Assembly (NCBI GenBank): GCA_029062725.1
Contig: JAIDPP010000136.1
Coordinates: forward strand, 7,230-21,827
Direction: 5' to 3'
DNA: 14,598 bases
From: Muribaculaceae bacterium
GTDB lineage: Bacteria > Bacteroidota > Bacteroidia > Bacteroidales > Muribaculaceae
Shown here: piece after piece, positions 7,433 to 14,472 of the stretch
How the letters are laid out: the number at the start of each line of letters is the position of its first letter
How positions within the stretch are numbered: position 1 is the first letter of the stretch
Notes under the pieces: model-generated
Databases searched by the model: none
Told to the model about the DNA's origin: nothing
Seen by the model: the letters and a program-made list of their open reading frames with translations, nothing else
Program-made: the position numbers and the translations under genes

Positions 7433-7469
7433 GAATCCCTCCATATTATAATCATCAAAACAATTCGTT

Positions 7470-9314
7470 ATGTCAGAAGAAACGAATGTAAAGACCATCG
7501 ATAAGGTGGTCATCCGTTTCGCCGGAGACTCCGGCGACGGCATGCAGCTTGCCGGAAATATTTTCTCCAATATCTCCGCAGGCGAAGGGAATGAAATCTC
7601 CACCTTCCCTGACTATCCCGCAGAAATCCGCGCCCCGCAGGGTTCACTTAGCGGTGTCTCCGGTTATCAGGTCAGCGTCGGTAAGGATGTCCACACTCCC
7701 GGCGACGCCGCCGATGTGCTCGTGGCCATGAATCCCGCCGCGCTTAAGACTAACCTGAAATATCTTCGTCCCGACGGTATCATCATTTGCGACGAAGAAT
7801 CTTTCACTCCCTCGAATCTCAAAAAGGCGGAATATGCCGGCGACGACCCTGTGGCCGAACTCGGCATCGACCCCAAACGCATAATGCTTGTGCCGATGAC
7901 CTCTCTGCTCAAGCACACTCTCGCCGACTCGGGTCTCGACCAGAAGGCCATGATGAAATGCAAGAACATGCTGGCCTTAGGCGTGATCTGCTGGCTCTTC
8001 GATCGCCCCGTAGATAGCGTGCTCAAGAAGCTTCAGGCAAAATTCGCCAAGAAACCCGCCGTATATGAGGCTAACGCCAAGGTGGTGCAGGCCGGCTGGG
8101 ACTATGGCCACAACACCCATAGCTCGATGCCAGTCTATCGCATCGAATCTTCTACATCGGCTCCCGGAACATATATCGACATCACGGGCAACACCGCCAC
8201 GGCATGGGGTCTCATCATGGCTTCAGAGAAGAGCGGCCGCCCCCTCTTCTTAGGCTCCTACCCTATCACCCCCGCCACAGATATCCTGCATGAGCTGGCA
8301 AAGCGCAAGGATCTCGGCGTGAAGGCTATCCAGATGGAGGATGAGATCGCCGGAGTATGCTCAGCAATCGGCGCCTCATACGCCGGACGCCTCGCCGTCA
8401 CCTCCACTTCAGGCCCTGGACTCTCTCTGAAATCGGAGGGTATCGGTCTGGCCGTCATGGCGGAGCTTCCGCTGGTTGTAGTGGATGTGCAGCGCGGCGG
8501 ACCCTCCACCGGCCTTCCTACCAAGACCGAGCAGACTGATCTCATGCAGGCTCTCTACGGCCGTAACGGCGAGTCGCCTCTCTGCGTAGTGGCCGCCACG
8601 AGCCCAACCGACTGCTTCGACATGGCCTTCAACGCGGCGAAGATAGCTGTAGAGCACATGACCCCCGTGATTCTTCTCACCGACGCCTTCATCGCCAACG
8701 GCTCCTCGGCCTGGAGAGTGCCCGAGGAGAAAGATTTCCCCGAAATCAAACCGCGTTTCGTCACTAAAGAACAACTTGAGGCCGGATGGAAACCCTATAC
8801 CCGCACCGGCGAGGACTTCTCCCGCTTCTGGGCCGTTCCGGGAACTGAAGGCGCCATGCACCGCGTAGGCGGCCTCGAGAAGGATTTCAACACCTCGGTG
8901 ATATCCACCGACGGTCCGAACCATCAGCAGATGGTCGATGTGCGCCGTAAAAAGGTAGCCGCCATCGCAAACGACATCCCCCTGATGGAACCTCTCTTTG
9001 ACGAGGAAGCCGATACTATCCTTCTTGGCTGGGGCGGAACATACGGCCATCTGCGCACAGCAGCCGAGGAACTCAACGCCGAAGGACATAAGGTAGCTTT
9101 CTATCAGTTCAGATATATCAACCCGCTGCCCGCCAACACCATCGAGACGCTAAAGAAATATAAGCGCATCATTGTGGCAGAGCTCAACACCGGAATGTTT
9201 GCCGATTACCTTCAGATGCATCTCCCCGGAAAGGAGATCCTGCGCATAAACAAGGTAGAGGGCCAGCCCTTCCTTGTAAAAGAGATTGTCGAGGGAGTCA
9301 AGAAATATTTATAA
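7470..9314 (+). CDS. korA: 2-oxoglutarate (2-oxoacid):ferredoxin oxidoreductase, fused gamma-alpha subunit
   Basis: 614 residues. With KorB it forms the enzyme that decarboxylates 2-oxoglutarate to succinyl-CoA while reducing ferredoxin, the anaerobic replacement for 2-oxoglutarate dehydrogenase; it can run in reverse as a CO2-fixing step. Residues 12-210 are the gamma domain (IRFAGDSGDGMQLAGNIFS, then YPAEIRAPQGSLSGVSGYQV at 49-68). Residues 235 onward are the pyrimidine-binding alpha part with GSYPITPATDILHEL (262-276), QMEDEIAGVCSAIGASYAG, TSGPGLSLKSEGIGLA and QRGGPSTGLPTKTEQTDL (341-358). The gamma-alpha fusion is the usual Bacteroidota form. Motifs cannot by themselves separate 2-oxoglutarate from other 2-oxoacids, so substrate is inferred from the family. 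It ends 8 nt before korB; no ferredoxin-like subunit gene is adjacent. Confidence 0.9.
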   Translation: MSEETNVKTIDKVVIRFAGDSGDGMQLAGNIFSNISAGEGNEISTFPDYPAEIRAPQGSLSGVSGYQVSVGKDVHTPGDAADVLVAMNPAALKTNLKYLRPDGIIICDEESFTPSNLKKAEYAGDDPVAELGIDPKRIMLVPMTSLLKHTLADSGLDQKAMMKCKNMLALGVICWLFDRPVDSVLKKLQAKFAKKPAVYEANAKVVQAGWDYGHNTHSSMPVYRIESSTSAPGTYIDITGNTATAWGLIMASEKSGRPLFLGSYPITPATDILHELAKRKDLGVKAIQMEDEIAGVCSAIGASYAGRLAVTSTSGPGLSLKSEGIGLAVMAELPLVVVDVQRGGPSTGLPTKTEQTDLMQALYGRNGESPLCVVAATSPTDCFDMAFNAAKIAVEHMTPVILLTDAFIANGSSAWRVPEEKDFPEIKPRFVTKEQLEAGWKPYTRTGEDFSRFWAVPGTEGAMHRVGGLEKDFNTSVISTDGPNHQQMVDVRRKKVAAIANDIPLMEPLFDEEADTILLGWGGTYGHLRTAAEELNAEGHKVAFYQFRYINPLPANTIETLKKYKRIIVAELNTGMFADYLQMHLPGKEILRINKVEGQPFLVKEIVEGVKKYL

Positions 9315-9322
9315 TTGCGATT

Positions 9323-10348
9323 ATGGAAGAACAGAAGAATTCAGGTTTCACACCTGCCGATTATAAGAACAGTCAGAGCGCCCGGTGGTGTCCCGGCTGC
9401 GGCGACCACGCCATTCTCAACGTGCTGCACAAAGCTATGGCCGAACTCGGCGTGGCTCCGAAGGACACTGCCGTTATCTCGGGTATCGGCTGCAGCTCGC
9501 GTCTCCCCTACTATATGAACACCTACGGCATGCATACCATCCACGGCCGCGCGGCCGCTATCGCGACGGGAGTGAAGGTGGCCAATCCGGAACTGACCGT
9601 CTGGCAGATCTCCGGCGACGGAGACGGACTCGCCATAGGCGGAAATCATTTCATCCATGCCGTAAGAAGGAATGTGGATATCAATATCCTTCTTTTCAAT
9701 AATAAGATCTACGGTCTGACAAAGGGCCAGTACTCCCCTACATCCGACCGAGGCTTCGTCTCCAAATCCTCCCCTTATGGCACAGTGGAGGATCCCTTCA
9801 TCCCTGCCGAACTCTGCTTCGGGGCGCGCGGCAATTTCTTCGCCCGCTCGATCGACATCCTGCTCGACAATACGCGTGAATGTATGGTGGCAGCAGCCCG
9901 CCATAAGGGTGCGGCAGTAGTGGAGGTGATGCAGAACTGCGTGATCTTCAACCACGGAATACATGAGTATTTTGCCAACAAGGAGAACCGCGACGAACAC
10001 ACCATCATCCTGCGCCACGGCGAGAAGATGCTCTTCGGCAAGGATAATTCCAAAGGACTCGTGCAGGAAGGCTTCGGCCTGAAGGCCGTTACAATCGGCG
10101 AGGATGGTTATACGATGGAGGATGTGCTGGTGCATGACGCTCATGCGCGCGCCAATTTCCTGCAGCAACAGCTCGCCATGATGGATGGACACGATCTCCC
10201 GCTCGCACTCGGCGTGATACGTGACTATGACGCTCCGGCCTATGACGAGGAGGTGGACCGCCAGACCAAGGAGGTCTCCGCGAAGAAAGGCTTCGCCAAT
10301 CTACGCGACATGATACTCAAGACCTGCGAGCACTGGACTATTGAATAA
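9323..10348 (+). CDS. korB: 2-oxoglutarate (2-oxoacid):ferredoxin oxidoreductase, beta subunit
   Basis: 341 residues, the thiamine diphosphate and iron-sulfur subunit paired with KorA. Cluster ligands are Cys23 and Cys26 (RWCPGCGDH), Cys57 (GIGCSSRLPYY) and Cys206 (MQNCVIFN), the four-cysteine pattern of two-subunit 2-oxoacid:ferredoxin oxidoreductases. The ThDP/Mg site is GDGDGLAIGGNH (98-109) with the downstream NNKIYGLTKGQYSPT (126-140). The length matches KorB rather than the large one-chain pyruvate:ferredoxin oxidoreductase. It starts 8 nt after korA and is followed by a GC-rich hairpin, so korAB forms a two-gene unit, perhaps with readthrough from the nuclease genes since no promoter is visible before korA. 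Confidence 0.92.
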   Translation: MEEQKNSGFTPADYKNSQSARWCPGCGDHAILNVLHKAMAELGVAPKDTAVISGIGCSSRLPYYMNTYGMHTIHGRAAAIATGVKVANPELTVWQISGDGDGLAIGGNHFIHAVRRNVDINILLFNNKIYGLTKGQYSPTSDRGFVSKSSPYGTVEDPFIPAELCFGARGNFFARSIDILLDNTRECMVAAARHKGAAVVEVMQNCVIFNHGIHEYFANKENRDEHTIILRHGEKMLFGKDNSKGLVQEGFGLKAVTIGEDGYTMEDVLVHDAHARANFLQQQLAMMDGHDLPLALGVIRDYDAPAYDEEVDRQTKEVSAKKGFANLRDMILKTCEHWTIE

Positions 10349-10357
10349 GGGTAGAAA

Positions 10358-10393
10358 CGGTGGGCCGGTAATCGCAAAATAACCTGCCCACCG
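10358..10393 (+). terminator. GC-rich hairpin after korB
   Basis: CGGTGGGC (10358-10365) pairs perfectly with GCCCACCG (10386-10393); past one mismatch, GGT and ACC add three more pairs. The loop is A-rich. The following bases (CTTATCATATCC) are only mildly T-rich, so it is a probable terminator or 3'-end stabiliser rather than a textbook intrinsic terminator. It starts 9 nt after the korB stop. Confidence 0.55.
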
Positions 10394-10423
10394 CTTATCA
10401 TATCCTTCTAAACAACTCCGGTA

Positions 10424-10448
10424 TGCACAATTTGAAAAAATTTGTGCA
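10424..10448. promoter_or_regulatory. 25-bp palindrome upstream of the acpP promoter (candidate operator)
   Basis: TGCACAA (10424-10430) and TTGTGCA (10442-10448) are perfect inverted arms; after one mismatch two further positions pair (TT/AA). The A/T-rich centre is at 10436. The site ends about 40 bp upstream of the -7 box. A site of this size and symmetry is typical of a dimeric repressor or activator operator. It could also form an RNA hairpin at the end of a korB transcript. No regulator is identified. Confidence 0.45.
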
Positions 10449-10463
10449 AAAATTGCGGAAAAA

Positions 10464-10495
10464 TTTCTCTATTAGAATTTTTTTTATTTACTTTG
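10464..10495 (+). promoter_or_regulatory. Candidate promoter of acpP-fabF
   Basis: A near-consensus -7 box TTACTTTG (10488-10495; consensus TAnnTTTG, second base differs) is preceded 20 nt upstream by TTTC (10464-10467), one base off the TTTG -33 box. The surrounding run is strongly A/T-rich compared with the coding DNA. Predicted start near 10502 gives a leader of about 140 nt before the acpP ATG. Confidence 0.5.
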
Positions 10496-10510
10496 CAACC
10501 TGAAACTTAG

Positions 10511-10535
10511 CGGACACCCTGAAAACGCCGGTCCG
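10511..10535 (+). other. Leader hairpin upstream of acpP
   Basis: CGGAC (10511-10515) and GTCCG (10531-10535) are perfectly complementary just after the predicted transcription start, and AGC/GCT flanks can extend the stem across a two-base bulge. It may stabilise the 5' end of this presumably abundant mRNA. No riboswitch family is recognisable. Confidence 0.3.
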
Positions 10536-10551
10536 AAGCTGAAATAAGGTC

Positions 10552-10602
10552 ATGGTAAAAGTAAGGAAAAGGAATGGTTTCCTGCGCCAGCAAAGTCGAT
10601 AG
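10552..10602 (+). CDS. Possible 16-codon leader ORF before acpP
   Basis: ATG at 10552 opens a reading frame for MVKVRKRNGFLRQQSR, ending TAG at 10600-10602, 41 nt before the acpP start and inside the predicted transcript. An AAGG lies a few bases upstream (AAATAAGGTC). The peptide is strongly basic. A hairpin option AGGAAA (10564-10569) with TTTCCT (10578-10583) lies inside it. An ORF this short can easily occur by chance, so this is listed as a candidate only. Confidence 0.2.
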   Translation: MVKVRKRNGFLRQQSR

Positions 10603-10643
10603 AAAACAAGAACTAAATAAATTATCAACAAAATTTTACAGAT

Positions 10644-10880
10644 ATGTCAGATATCGAAAACAAAGTAAAAGAGATCATCGTGGATAAGCTCACAGTAGAT
10701 GAGGCAGAGGTAACCCCCAACGCAGAGTTCAGCAAGGATCTCGGTGCAGATTCACTTGACACAGTAGAGCTCATCATGGAGTTCGAGAAAGCGTTCGACA
10801 TCACCATCCCAGACTCTGACGCAGAGAAGATCGTTACTGTCGGCGACGCTATCAAATACATCGAGGAGGCTAAGGCCTAA
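10644..10880 (+). CDS. acpP: Acyl carrier protein
   Basis: 78 residues, highly acidic, the cytoplasmic carrier of growing acyl chains in type II fatty-acid synthesis. The phosphopantetheine attachment serine is Ser37 in [18 protein letters not shown] (34-51). The start [16 protein letters not shown] and the end [13 protein letters not shown] are typical of AcpP and of normal length. Its codons are A/T-richer than its neighbours, and rare codons are absent, as expected for a very highly expressed gene. It is preceded by a long A/T-rich leader with a candidate promoter and followed by a 105-nt spacer with a stable hairpin before fabF. Confidence 0.97.
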   Translation: MSDIENKVKEIIVDKLTVDEAEVTPNAEFSKDLGADSLDTVELIMEFEKAFDITIPDSDAEKIVTVGDAIKYIEEAKA

Positions 10881-10889
10881 ATCCGATTT

Positions 10890-10908
10890 TCCGGCTCTCT
10901 ATGCCGGA
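10890..10908 (+). other. Short hairpin just after acpP
   Basis: TCCGGC (10890-10895) and GCCGGA (10903-10908) form a perfect 6-bp stem around a 7-nt loop, starting 9 nt past the acpP stop. No T tract follows. It could protect the acpP 3' end after processing. Confidence 0.4.
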
Positions 10909-10929
10909 TTCAGAAACAGATGACCATCA

Positions 10930-10965
10930 TTCCGGCATCGGGAACGGCAGTTTCCGGTGTCGGAA
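10930..10965 (+). other. 15-bp hairpin between acpP and fabF (candidate attenuator or mRNA stabiliser)
   Basis: Bases 10930-10944 pair with 10951-10965 without interruption: fifteen pairs, three of them G-U, closing a 6-nt loop CGGCAG. The two arms are also direct repeats (TTCCGGCATCGGGAA and TTCCGGTGTCGGAAA, three transitions apart, 22 bp between starts) because each arm is itself near-palindromic. The sequence after it (ATTAAACATAAAATCC) has no T tract, so full termination is unlikely. It sits 20 nt before the fabF start. Confidence 0.6.
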
Positions 10966-10985
10966 ATTAAACATAAAATCCGGAT

Positions 10986-12251
10986 ATGGAATTAAAAAGA
11001 GTTGTAGTAACCGGTCTGGGTGCCCTTACCCCGATAGGCAACGACGTTAAGACCGCATGGGAGAATGCTGTCAACGGCGTTAGCGGCGCCGGCCCGATCA
11101 CTCACTTCGATGCCACTAAATTCAAGACTCAGTTTGCCTGCGAAGTGAAAGACTTTAACGGTGCAGAGCATTTCGACCGCAAAAAGGTCCGTCAGCTTGA
11201 CCTCTACGCGCAGTATGCGCTCGTAGCCGCCAAGGAAGCCATTGACGACGCTGATCTTGAAAACGAGAACATTGACAAAAACCGCGTGGGTGTGATTTTC
11301 GCAGCCGGAATCGGCGGCCTCCATACTTTTGAGGAGGAAGCAGGCTATTTCGCCATTCACGGCGAGGAGCAAGGGCCTAAATACAACCCTTTCTTCATAC
11401 CCAAGATGATCGCCGACATCGCCGCCGGCCATATTTCGATCGACCACGGTTTCCGCGGTCCTAACTTCGGAACGGTATCGGCATGCGCTTCATCGACCAA
11501 CGCCTTGATCGACGCTTTCAATATCATCCGTCTCGGCCAGGCCGACGCTATCGTGGCCGGAGGCGCCGAGGCCGCGGTATTCCCTGCAGGCGTGGGCGGC
11601 TTCAATTCGATGAAAGCCCTCTCCACCCGCAACGACGACCCCAAGACCGCTTCACGTCCCCTCTCCGGCTCCCGCGACGGTTTCGTTATCGGCGAAGGAG
11701 CGGCCGCACTCGTGCTCGAAGAGCTTGAACATGCAAAGGCGCGCGGAGCGAAAATCTATGCCGAAGTAGCTGGTGGCGGAATGAGCGCCGATGCATACCA
11801 TATCACAGCCACTCATCCCGAAGGACTCGGAGCAAAACTCGTCATGGAGAATGCTCTCAAGGACGCCGGAATGAAGCCTGAGGATATCGACTACATCAAC
11901 CTCCACGGAACATCGACTCCCGTCGGCGACATCGGTGAAGTAAAGGCCATCAAGGAAGTCTTCGGTGACCATGCACACACCATGAGCCTCAGCTCCACAA
12001 AGTCGATGACCGGACACCTTCTTGGAGCTACCGGTGCCCTCGAAGCCCTCTTCAGTGTGAAGGCCATTCAGGATGGAATCGTGCCCCCTACAATCAACCA
12101 CGTGGAAGGAGACAACGATCCTGAAATCGACTATACCCTCGACTTCACTTTCAACACAGCAAAGAAAAAAGAGATCAAGTCGGCCCTATCCAATACCTTC
12201 GGATTCGGAGGCCACAACGCGGCCATCATCCTGAAGAAATACGAGGAGTAA
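10986..12251 (+). CDS. fabF: 3-oxoacyl-[acyl-carrier-protein] synthase II
   Basis: 421 residues. Condenses malonyl-ACP with acyl-ACP to elongate fatty acids. The Cys-His-His triad is Cys167 (VSACASSTNALI), His307 (NLHGTSTPVGD) and His344 (SMTGHLLGATGALE), with Lys339 of STKSMTGH also conserved. The glycine-rich GFGGHN (405-410) closes the active site; the Phe before it is the usual acyl-length gatekeeper. Length and motifs match FabF (KAS II) rather than FabB or FabH. It lies downstream of acpP in the same orientation, a standard Bacteroidota pairing, with the spacer hairpin probably tuning the ratio of the two. In many Bacteroidales fabF is followed by rnc (RNase III) as I recall; here it ends in a strong terminator and gyrB comes next. 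Confidence 0.96.
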   Translation: MELKRVVVTGLGALTPIGNDVKTAWENAVNGVSGAGPITHFDATKFKTQFACEVKDFNGAEHFDRKKVRQLDLYAQYALVAAKEAIDDADLENENIDKNRVGVIFAAGIGGLHTFEEEAGYFAIHGEEQGPKYNPFFIPKMIADIAAGHISIDHGFRGPNFGTVSACASSTNALIDAFNIIRLGQADAIVAGGAEAAVFPAGVGGFNSMKALSTRNDDPKTASRPLSGSRDGFVIGEGAAALVLEELEHAKARGAKIYAEVAGGGMSADAYHITATHPEGLGAKLVMENALKDAGMKPEDIDYINLHGTSTPVGDIGEVKAIKEVFGDHAHTMSLSSTKSMTGHLLGATGALEALFSVKAIQDGIVPPTINHVEGDNDPEIDYTLDFTFNTAKKKEIKSALSNTFGFGGHNAAIILKKYEE

Positions 12252-12268
12252 TCTTTTTAAATAAAATT

Positions 12269-12319
12269 TAATAACGGTCGGATCATAACTTATTGATTCG
12301 ACCGTTATTTTATATTTTC
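12269..12319 (+). terminator. Strong intrinsic terminator after fabF
   Basis: AATAACGGTCG (12270-12280) pairs perfectly with CGACCGTTATT (12299-12309). Inside that a G-U pair and four more pairs (ATCA/TGAT) extend the stem to about 16 bp around an 8-nt loop (TAACTTAT). A T-rich tract (TTATATTTT) follows directly. It starts 18 nt past the fabF stop and separates acpP-fabF from gyrB. Confidence 0.88.
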
Positions 12320-12344
12320 ACTTCCTCACCTCGTTTTTTTTTAT

Positions 12345-12352
12345 TATCTTTG
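12345..12352 (+). promoter_or_regulatory. -7 box of the gyrB promoter
   Basis: TATCTTTG matches the Bacteroidota TAnnTTTG consensus exactly, directly after a T-rich run and the fabF terminator. No clear TTTG -33 box is present at the right distance; TTTT at 12315-12318 is slightly too far. Start predicted near 12359, giving a leader of about 50 nt. Its position between a terminator and gyrB supports the call. Confidence 0.55.
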
Positions 12353-12409
12353 TAGATTGAAGAGGAAGCGTTATTACCTATGGCTTGCTCCCCTTAAACA
12401 GTCGCAATT

Positions 12410-14377
12410 ATGGCAATAGAAGAGGAAGAGAAACAGAATAAATCATATCAGGCGGACAATATCCAGGTGCTCGAAGGTCTCGAGGCCGTCCGCAAACGTC
12501 CGTCAATGTATATCGGTGATACGGGTATCAGGGGTCTTCACCATCTGGTATATGAGGTGGTCGATAACTCCATTGACGAGGCTCTCGCCGGATATGCCGA
12601 CCATATCGAAGTGACTATCCTTGAGAACAATTCGATCAAGGTGGTCGATAACGGCCGAGGAATCCCCGTCGATATGCACGAGAAAATGCATAAACCCGCT
12701 TTGGAGGTGGTCCTCACCGTCCTCCATGCCGGAGGTAAGTTCGACAAAGGTTCCTACAAGGTCTCGGGAGGTCTTCATGGCGTCGGTGTCAGCTGCGTCA
12801 ACGCCCTTTCAGACTATCTACGCGCCGAAATCCACCGCGACGGCAAGATCCACATGCAGGAATACGCCTACGGAAAGCCCACAAGCGAACTCACCGTAAT
12901 AGGGGAGACGGATCACACCGGAACCACCGTACTGTTCCATCCGGACGCCTCCATTTTCTCCGAAACCATCTACGATTACGAGACTTTGGCCAACCGTCTG
13001 CGCGACCTGGCGTTCCTCAATGCCGGCATAAGACTCAAACTTACAGATATGAGGGTGCTCGACGAAGAGGGGAACCCAAAATCCGATATTTTCTACAGCG
13101 AGGAAGGACTCAAGGAATTCGTCAAATATATCGATGAAGGAAAGACTCCGCTTATCGAGGATATCATCCATCTCAAGACCGAAAAGAACGGCGTCCCCAT
13201 CGAGGTGGCTATGACCTATAACACGGACTTCAATGAGAACATCTATTCCTACGTCAATAATATCAACACCATAGAGGGAGGAACTCACCTCACCGGATTC
13301 CGCCGCGGTTTGACCACCACCCTCAAGAAATATGCCGACGATAACGGCATGCTCGAGAAGATGAAGATAGAGCTGTCGAAGGAGGACTTCCGCGACGGTC
13401 TGACAGCTGTGATATCGGTGAAAGTGGCCGAACCTCAGTTCGAAGGCCAGACAAAGACAAAACTCGGCAACAACGAGGTGTCGGGAGCGGTGCAGAGTTC
13501 TGTAAGCGAAGCGCTGCGCACATATCTTGAGGAGCACCCCAATCAGGCAAAGACTATCGTAAATAAGGTGAAACTGGCCGCCGAAGCGCGCCACGCCGCC
13601 TATTCAGCGCGAATGCGCGTGCAGAACAAGAGTGCATTCTCCGGCGCAGGACTTCCCGGCAAATTGGCTCCCTGCAAGAGCCGCGATGCTGTGGAATGTG
13701 AGCTTTTCCTTGTCGAGGGAGATTCTGCCGGCGGCTCGGCCAAGCAGGGCAGAAATCCCCATTATCAGGCCATCCTCCCGCTGCGAGGCAAGATCCTGAA
13801 CGTAGAGAAAGCCAACGACAGCAAGGTGCTCAGTTCTGATGAAATCGTGAATATCTACAAAGCCTTAGGCGTCACTATCGGCACCGAAGAGGATGAGAAA
13901 GCTCCCAATATGAGTAAGCTACGATACCACAAGATAGTCATCATGACCGATGCCGACGTCGATGGCGCCCATATCGCCACCCTGCTGATGACATTCTTCT
14001 ACCGCCGTATGAAGCCCATCATCGAGAACGGTTATCTCTATATCGCCACGCCTCCGCTCTATAAATGCTCGCTCAAGAACAAGAAGAACGTAGAGGAATA
14101 TTGCTGGACCGACCAGCAGGTGCAGCGCTTCGTGGATACTAAATGCAATGGCGAGCGCAACCGCCTCGTGCTCCAACGATACAAAGGTCTTGGTGAGATG
14201 AATCCCGAGCAGCTTTGGGAGACGACTATGGATCCCGAGAACCGTATGCTCAAGCAGGTCACCCTCACCAACGCGGCCGAAGCCGACCGCACATTCAACG
14301 TGCTGATGGGAGAGGAAGTAGCTCCCCGCCGCGACTTCATCGAATCGCACGCCACCTACGCCAACATCGACGCATAA
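12410..14377 (+). CDS. gyrB: DNA gyrase subunit B
   Basis: 655 residues. ATPase subunit of gyrase; with GyrA it introduces negative supercoils. The GHKL ATPase has YEVVDNSIDEALAG (Glu49 catalytic, Asn53 for Mg), DNGRGIPVD (80-88) and GGLHGVGVSCVNALS (120-134). The transducer contains QTKTKLGNNEV (347-357). The TOPRIM domain has ELFLVEGDSAGGSAKQGR (431-448; Glu436), PLRGKILNVEKA (457-468) and MTDADVDGAHI (512-522; Asp514, 516, 518). The tail domain carries RYKGLGEMNPEQLWETTMD (590-608) and ends RRDFIESHATYANIDA. The length fits Bacteroidota GyrB, without the roughly 170-residue insertion of the enterobacterial protein. The N-terminus and final motif favour GyrB over ParE. It has its own promoter and terminator, so it is probably monocistronic. 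Confidence 0.95.
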   Translation: MAIEEEEKQNKSYQADNIQVLEGLEAVRKRPSMYIGDTGIRGLHHLVYEVVDNSIDEALAGYADHIEVTILENNSIKVVDNGRGIPVDMHEKMHKPALEVVLTVLHAGGKFDKGSYKVSGGLHGVGVSCVNALSDYLRAEIHRDGKIHMQEYAYGKPTSELTVIGETDHTGTTVLFHPDASIFSETIYDYETLANRLRDLAFLNAGIRLKLTDMRVLDEEGNPKSDIFYSEEGLKEFVKYIDEGKTPLIEDIIHLKTEKNGVPIEVAMTYNTDFNENIYSYVNNINTIEGGTHLTGFRRGLTTTLKKYADDNGMLEKMKIELSKEDFRDGLTAVISVKVAEPQFEGQTKTKLGNNEVSGAVQSSVSEALRTYLEEHPNQAKTIVNKVKLAAEARHAAYSARMRVQNKSAFSGAGLPGKLAPCKSRDAVECELFLVEGDSAGGSAKQGRNPHYQAILPLRGKILNVEKANDSKVLSSDEIVNIYKALGVTIGTEEDEKAPNMSKLRYHKIVIMTDADVDGAHIATLLMTFFYRRMKPIIENGYLYIATPPLYKCSLKNKKNVEEYCWTDQQVQRFVDTKCNGERNRLVLQRYKGLGEMNPEQLWETTMDPENRMLKQVTLTNAAEADRTFNVLMGEEVAPRRDFIESHATYANIDA

Positions 14378-14422
14378 CCATCACCTCTAAACAGGACAAC
14401 TAAACATCATTGAGGTTTGACC

Positions 14423-14472
14423 ATAAAATTGCGGCAGATACGACTTACAATCGTGATCTGCTGCAATTTTAT
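14423..14472 (+). terminator. Strong intrinsic terminator after gyrB
   Basis: Bases 14423-14439 pair continuously with 14456-14472 (one G-U), and after a one-base bulge at 14455 four more pairs (ACGA with TCGT) close the 7-nt loop CTTACAA. The 3' arm ends in CAATTTTATT, which supplies the T tract. It starts 45 nt after the gyrB stop. The A-run at the 5' side makes it potentially bidirectional. Confidence 0.85.

Noticed and set aside
12380..12397. Five-codon ORF (MACSP) in the gyrB leader
   Set aside because: Too short to support; no ribosome-binding site distinguishes it from chance.
12818..13594. Long open frame on the minus strand inside gyrB
   Set aside because: gyrB is unambiguous here; the antisense translation shows no family motif.
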